Notes under the pieces: model-generated | What the model was told of the DNA's origin: nothing | Database searches by the model: none | Seen by the model: the letters and a program-made list of their open reading frames with translations, nothing else | Made by a program: the position numbers and the translations under genes | Shown here: in pieces, positions 58,235 through 64,000 of the stretch | How the letters are laid out: the number at the start of each line of letters is the position of its first letter | Numbering within the stretch: position 1 is the stretch's first letter | Assembly (NCBI GenBank): GCA_943737045.1 | Contig: CALSFV010000315.1 | Location: forward strand, 310,001 to 374,000 | Reading direction: 5' to 3' | From: Parapristionchus giblindavisi | Lineage: Eukaryota > Nematoda > Chromadorea > Rhabditida > Diplogasteridae | DNA: 64,000 bases

Positions 58235-61200
58235 GGATCTCCTTACTTCCAATAAGGTATCAATTCGTCGTTGTAATTCTTCCGCTCTACTTTCATGTTT
58301 CCTTGTGTCTGCTTCCATTTCTTTCACACGAAGGGCCATTTTGGTCAGCTTAAATATATTTTCAATCAATAAATAGTTAAATGATCAATATAAACCTCAG
58401 CTCTAGATGTATTCGTATCTGCAATTGCTCTTTCAATCTCTGATTCCATTTTCATTTCTCGTCGTTTTGTATCTTCTAATATCGATTGCTTCTCATCTGA
58501 AAATAATTTAAATTAATTTCTCTTATTTTGTATAATGGACAACCTTCAAGTTCTTCAATGGCCTTCTGACTGGCTTCAGCTTCATTGATAAGATCTGCAT
58601 ATTTCTTCTTCAATTTCTCATTTTCTTCTCTTTGTTTAATCTTCTCTTCTTCAATGGATAAAGATGCACTTGAAGATGAAGCTTCAGCTCTTAAAATATC
58701 AATTATCATCAACTAATCAATGCATCAAATCAAGATTTGCTAAACTTCTCGATTTTGCTTAAAATGTGTTATTACGCTTGATAATATATGTAGAGTTTAC
58801 AGTTACACAATTATAAAATTTAAGATGGTGAAGGCCTATGAATCATTACAATGATATAGATATAATATAATCTAACCGTTCAATTCTTTCTTTCCATTCA
58901 ATAATTTCTTCATCTCTTAATCTACATTCTTCTTGTAATTGTTCATTCTCTTCTCGAGCTTCATTCAATTCCTTCATTAATTGACCATTCTCCACGTTCA
59001 ACAAACTTAAATTTTTATATAAATATGTAAATTTAAAAGAATAAAGTGAATAATCAATTAAACAAATAAATAAGAAAGATACTCTCGTTGTTGTCGTTCT
59101 TCCTTCAATGATTTAACAAGAGTCATCAATTCATTATGAACATCTCCTCTCGTTGCTTGAACTCTTTTCATTTCTGCCATATCTTCCTCACTCTATAAAT
59201 CAATCAATCGTATTATTCATAATTATTCATATTATATGCATTATAATTATTCATTCCTTATTTCTATTGAATGAACTCTCATTCAACAGTTATCTATTGT
59301 GATGTTCACAGTTTCATTTATAATTTGGATTTACGAACATTCAACATGGAAAAGGTTAAATGACTGATCTCTTGTATTAAAAATAATGTTCATGTGATGT
59401 GATTAAGAATAAAGAATCTTATGATAGACAATGTAACCTGTTTCTCTATTTCTCTTCTTTTTCTCTCTATCTCTTCTTTTTCCTTCTGTAGAACTTCGAT
59501 CTTTGTCTCGAGTGCAACACTGAAATGTAAATAGAATGAATGAATAGTCTATAGATAGATATCTATAGATCGATAGATAGATATATGAAATGATTACATA
59601 TGAGATGATTTAGAAACAGCTTCATCTAATGATTTCCTCAATGATAATATCTCTGATGATGATGAATCTGATATCTGAAAATGAGAGAGAAATCATTTGA
59701 ATGTTTCAGAACTCGTTATTGATATTCTATAATGAATGGTATCTCGAGGATAACAGATCGGATATTCGGAAAATATTTATCATGGATGTTAAAATCTAAA
59801 TAATTGTAGGTTTTAATATACAATTAATATATTCATAATGGTATTAATTGGTATTGGTAAATGAATAGAATGAAATGATCATGAGAGATATAAAATATAC
59901 CTGTCGTATCTTCTCATCCTTATCTCTCGATTCCTTTTGCAGCGATTGTTCTTTGTTTCTTAGTTCATTCAATTGCCCCTCGAGAAGTGTTAACTGAAAA
60001 AAAGAAATGGTAGATTCATTTACGAAATTTAAAAAAAATTCTGCCAAATAAAATAGATAATCAATATTTCAGAAATAAAAGTGAGAACATTTATAATAAT
60101 ATTACGATGTAGATACCTCTTGTCCCTTTTCTCCATTAGCCATATCCAATCGTCGTTGTAAACTATCAGCTCGTTCTTTCTCATTCTCTATTCTATTATA
60201 CAATTCAATATCGATTGATCTCAATCGTTCTTCTAATTCATTTCGAGATTGATCTGATGACTGAAAGAAGAAGAAATAAACAAAAACTAATTATTACAAC
60301 GATGATCATTTTCTATTTGTATTCATTATCATATGTTAATTGTTCATATCCCTCAAAAAGATCGATCTCTTGGAACTTCTTTGTGTTTTTACTCAGATAA
60401 TTTAACTCCCGTCTTATCCCTCCCCTCCAATTTTTCATTCATTGTGACCGTTTGTTAGCTCTAAATCTCGAACCACTTGAACGTAGACGCGCACTTATTG
60501 ATTTGTGTTTCACTTATAAGGCACTTAATAGATTCATAGAATTTGACAATTCATCTATCTTCCGATTATCATTTTCCTACAATAGATACTCCTCTCGCAG
60601 AAATAATTTCCAACTTGTCAAATATAATTGTAAATCCAAACGTTTTTTGAACTTTATCTCAAACAGAGTTGTCAATTCTTGGAATTTACTGCCTAATTCT
60701 ACCATAATCTGTCCTACTGTCAAAGTCTTTCGTAATTGTATTTCTACCTATGCTTTGTAATTAAAGTGATATCATCATTATCCATTAATTCAACCTTACT
60801 ACCTCGTTGTGGTATTGTATTTATGTGTCCCTAATGCATTTCTCTATGTATCTCATTATCATTCTTACCTGAAACGCACATAAAGATATTATTATTATTA
60901 TTATTATTATGTTCCTTTTCGCGGTCAATCACTTCCAAAATGAGGGTGTATTTGAATTGCAAAATATACTGGGCCAAAAATACAGAGAAGTTCCGATCTC
61001 TTAATGATCTCCTATAGGAAGAGAAAATGGAAATGATGCCTCTTTCTAGTAATTAATAGAGATCGTATTAAATATGAACTTACATTTATCTTTCCTCTTG
61101 CCTCTGCTGTATCTCTCAATGAATTATCCAATTTCTTCTCCAATAACTTCATTTCATTCTCCATAATTGATATCTTCTCTTCTAGTTCATTTCGAATAGA

Positions 61201-63207
61201 TGATGATCTAGAAGAGGAAATAGATAAGATCATCAATATTATATTCAATCAATATCAATAAAATAGTTATTAAGAGGAATATAAAGAGGACTCATAAAAT
61301 AGTTTGAATGAATATAATAAATAGATACTTGATTAATTCATCTTTTATCCTCAATGATTCTTTTTGTTCTTCATTCAATTCATTCTTCAATCTTTCTGCT
61401 AACAATCGAGATGAATCATCTTTTACTTCCTATAATATTTAATGAATAGTTTTTAATTAAAATATAAATCAATTTTGAATTTATTTGTTTATATTTGTGT
61501 TTGTCCTTCATTCAAAACATCGATAAAGATACAAAGAAGAGGATATACCTGTTTAGCCAACATGACACTTTGCAATGCAGCAGATTTCATATGAAGTTCT
61601 TTCTCCATACTTTCAATCTCTTCTATTAACTTTTTCTTCTATAATTCATTCCATTATTCCTCTCATTCATTTATTTCTTCTTCTCTTTTCATTCAATTCA
61701 ATCCGGATAAACGAATACTATACTCTCTAGTAACTATTCCACTCTCTTTCATACAACAATCAAGAGATCAACCATCCATTTATACAAAGATCAAAGATCA
61801 AAGATCAAAGATCAAAGATCAAATATAAACGAACCTCAATATCGTTCCTGGCAACAGTTAATTCAAGTTCTTGACTTTTCCTTTCTACTGATTCCCTTTC
61901 GACTTTCAATCGTTCTTCCAATGCCTATACAGTCATTCATTCATTGATCTTTGATCTTTGATCTCACCTTGATATCTTTATTCAATCTTTCTTTCTCTTC
62001 TTTCTCTTCTTCTTCATTTCCTCTATCAGCTACTTGAGCAATGAGAGAATTGATCTGAAACGAAAGAAATAACAAAAAAGTATTTCATCTTTGTTTATGT
62101 CAAAGTTTATGGAATATTCATTCACTAATAATATCATTTATGTACTTTTGTTTACAATATCCCTTCATTCATATATCAAATGAATGATTTGAATATAAAT
62201 AGATATTGATTACCTGTAGGAACAGTTCATGTTTCTCATTTTGTTCTCTATCCAATTGCATTGTTAATTCTCTCTTTTGATTCATTAGTGTTTGAACATC
62301 TGGAGGAACTCGAGAGTCCAATAATCGACGTTGTTGATCTCTATAAAGTGATCTTTGATCTTTTGATATCATATTGATCTTTGAACTTTGAATGATACTC
62401 TCGCATATCTCTCACATATCATAATCTCTTCTATCATAAAAGGTGTAAAGTGAAGAAAAATTGCATAAGAGGAACATGATTATCATCCATAATCGGGAAC
62501 CCATTACTATCCCCTCTCCCTCTCCCCCCTTTCTCTCCCTGTCCCTCTCCCTCTCCCTCTGCATCTACCTCTACCTCTCCTTCTCCATCCCGTAACGTGC
62601 CAAGTATTGCGTAAAGGGAGAGGGAGAGATTTGTCTAGTTTGTCTATGGATCAGTATTGTGTTAACAGTAGATAATCTTTTTACCCTATGAACGAGTTAC
62701 AGATAACGTTGAGGGACCATTACCACAATAATCAATATAATACTTCAAACATCAAAATTGTTTACCTTTCATTTTCCAATTTGGTAACAATCTTCTTCAA
62801 GTCTTCATAATCTCCATTTTTCTTCTTCAACTCTCTCTGAAATCAAATTATTCACATTTACAGTGAAAGAATTCGTTTTCGTATTGCTTATTTTGTTTAT
62901 ACACAGTTGTGAATGAGTGAATGTTATCCCTCTATCACCATGAAGCACATTATTAATTAATAGTATAATAATAATTTGTGCGTTTTACAAGAAAACACGG
63001 TACAGAAGAGATAAATATTATTGTTACAAGCTATATTAAAACCGTGCATGCATATCAATTTGTATGTTAAATTATTTATTAACGTAATATATGGTATGAA
63101 CTATTCAGAAGGAGACAAATAAATAGATATATGAAGGTATACCTTGAGAGTGTCAATCTCTTTAGTAGTCATGATAGATTGATCTATTGTTGAGAAGGAG
63201 AAAACAT
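56211..63207 (-). CDS. Long coiled-coil protein, at least 26 exons, ~930 residues
   Basis: Family not recognised. Exons in transcript order: 63207-63143, 62836-62766, 62340-62214, 62054-61968, 61924-61835, 61638-61549, 61429-61329, 61207-61084, 60260-60117, 59993-59901, 59674-59598, 59519-59438, 59192-59083, 59005-58877, 58689-58544, 58496-58396, 58348-58247, 58182-58057, 57996-57937, 57638-57504, 57444-57353, 57305-57198, 57147-57013, 56882-56739, 56683-56567, 56348-56211. All have GT-AG borders and join in frame. The product is rich in Glu, Lys, Leu and Arg with heptad-like spacing throughout, as in scaffold, cytoskeletal or Golgi tethers. Near the N end: DQQRRLLDSRVPPDVQTLM. The last exon leaves the coil with SSSPIAPPRKSRDSHSSS. 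The first exon starts in mid-codon, so upstream exons exist; an internal ATG (MTTKEIDTLK) is a possible alternative start. Confidence 0.8.
56567..57147 (-). repeat. Three tandem homologous exons in the coiled-coil gene
   Basis: Exons 57147-57013, 56882-56739 and 56683-56567 encode related modules: SQLRRDLALEVEEKERIERK, SQLRRDLAVEMEEKEKIVKL and VRLRRDLKLEIESKERIEKE. The first two end in EEEKKRPNH. All three borders are phase 2, so copies can be added without a frameshift. The exon before (57305-57198) ends in the similar DEERKRPDYG. Confidence 0.8.
57745..57771. repeat. (AAAGATC)n heptamer repeat in an intron
   Basis: About three and a half copies of AAAGATC. The same heptamer, or its complement, occurs in several other introns of this gene. 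Confidence 0.75.
60401..60910 (+). mobile_element. 5'-truncated LINE (non-LTR retrotransposon) fragment
   Basis: An open frame (60401-60760, 119 codons plus TAA) has the look of the tail of a LINE reverse-transcriptase ORF: LEPLERRRALIDLCFTYKAL, then SNRVVNSWNLLPNSTI and a final V.VFRNC motif. The 3' end is an ATT trinucleotide run (about 60886-60910), typical of LINE tails. It lies antisense inside the 823-bp intron 60261-61083 of the coiled-coil gene. The catalytic part is missing, so it is dead. The clade (CR1/Jockey/L2-like) cannot be fixed from this tail. Confidence 0.75.
61786..61824. repeat. (AAAGATC)n heptamer repeat in an intron
   Basis: Five to six copies of AAAGATC, close to the donor side of the exon at 61835. 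The complementary run GATCTTTGATCTTTGATCT lies at 61946-61964, next to the following exon. Confidence 0.8.
62512..62580 (+). repeat. CCCTCT-rich tract in an intron
   Basis: Pyrimidine tract inside the intron 62341-62765 of the coiled-coil gene. Confidence 0.75.
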
Positions 63208-64000
63208 CTAGAAGAGACATAAGAAGATGATGAATCAGTTGAAGGAATTGAATAGAGAAGAGAAGAAGGAAAGGTATTCCATATTAGACATGAACAGAGA
63301 GAAGAAGAGGGAGAAGATTAAGTCGAGAAGAGAGAAACCGATCGATGAAAGGTGAAAGTAGCCCCTGAGGGTTCAAGAGGGACTGGTCAGATGGAGAGGG
63401 AGAGGGAGAGGGAGAGGGAGAGGGAGAGGGAGAGGGAGAGGGAGGGAGAGGGAGAGGGAGAGGGAGAGAGGGAGAGAGGGGGAGATTGAGGCAAGAGGTA
63501 GAACGGTGGTTGGTAAGGGAACATGGGTGGAAAGAGAATGAATTATTGAGAGAATACAACAAATAAATGGAATGTGAGAGAAGAAGAAGAAAGAGTACAT
63601 TTAGAAGAAGAAGAAGAAGAAGAGAATACAACTAGTTCATCATAGAAGGAATTCTGATGGAGAAATAAATGATCAAGAACTTGCCATACTTAGACTGGAT
63701 TGAAACACATGAGTGATTGAGAATTGAAGAGGGAGAGAGAATGGGAGAGGGAGAGAGGAGAGAGGAAAAAAGGGAGAAGGAGAGATTGATTGAAAGGTAG
63801 AGGTAGACAGGACAGAGAGGGATGAGTATCTTCTGTATACTCTACACGTTCGAAGAGAGAAAAGAGAATGAAAAGTTGTTGAAGTATTGATTGAATGATG
63901 GAGAAGAAGGAGAAGACCAACCCTTTGTGATAACAAACGAAGTCACCTAAAGAAGATAAAGAGAAGGAGCGGGAGAGGGAGAGGAAGGGAGAGGGAGAGA
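63208..64000. other. Upstream part of the coiled-coil gene, mostly low complexity
   Basis: The coding frame at 63207 must continue upstream. One candidate exon is 63946-63922 (minus; VTSFVITK plus one base), with a TTTAG acceptor and a GG-gttggt donor, which joins in phase to the exon at 63207. The remainder is GGGAGA-rich or AT-rich and shows nothing else. Confidence 0.35.
63391..63485 (+). repeat. (GGGAGA)n tract
   Basis: About a dozen near-perfect GGGAGA hexamers, enough for several G-quadruplexes, upstream of the first recognised exon of the minus-strand gene. A shorter tract follows at 63728-63790 and another at 63966-64000. Confidence 0.9.

Overview
The window looks like nuclear DNA of an invertebrate animal with compact genes. 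The evidence is a forkhead gene with FoxA-type signature residues, canonical GT-AG introns that are often only 45-90 bp long, a truncated LINE retrotransposon, a short inverted-repeat transposon, and many CCCTCT/GGGAGA microsatellites. I cannot name the species. No prokaryotic operons, rRNA genes or intact tRNA genes were seen.

Positions 1-40051 are one head-to-tail tandem array: a partial unit followed by 25 complete units, mostly 1626-1638 bp long, with three short units of 1297, 1301 and 1309 bp. Each unit starts just after the palindrome CTAGCACTGCTAG, directly before a TATA-box-like motif. It then carries a nearly invariant 87-bp GC-rich core, a long more variable body, a degenerate tRNA-like block with polymerase III A and B boxes, a G7/C7 hairpin inside a 330-bp segment that is present or absent, and a 12-bp-stem hairpin whose arms change together between units. 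Near-identical units recur next to different partners, and the hand-over lies in the stretch around the palindrome and TATA motif. The array also stops exactly at that palindrome after a complete last unit. No conserved protein could be recognised in the units, so what they do is unknown.

Positions 40052-48215 hold no gene I can support. They contain low-complexity pyrimidine/purine tracts, minisatellites, and a 628-bp inverted-repeat element at 43728-44355 with 172-bp terminal arms, TA flanks and a second, diverged palindrome inside it.

Positions 48216-50552 (+ strand) are a 12-exon gene for a FoxA-type forkhead transcription factor (444 residues predicted). Its forkhead domain is split by an intron between the Arg and Trp of NQQRWQNS. 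Positions 50553-55311 have no confident gene.

Positions 56211-63207 (- strand), possibly extending at both ends, are a gene of at least 26 exons encoding about 930 residues of coiled coil. Three consecutive exons are homologous to each other, and a LINE 3' fragment sits antisense in its longest intron. The forkhead and coiled-coil genes are convergent. Nothing in the sequence links either of them functionally to the array.
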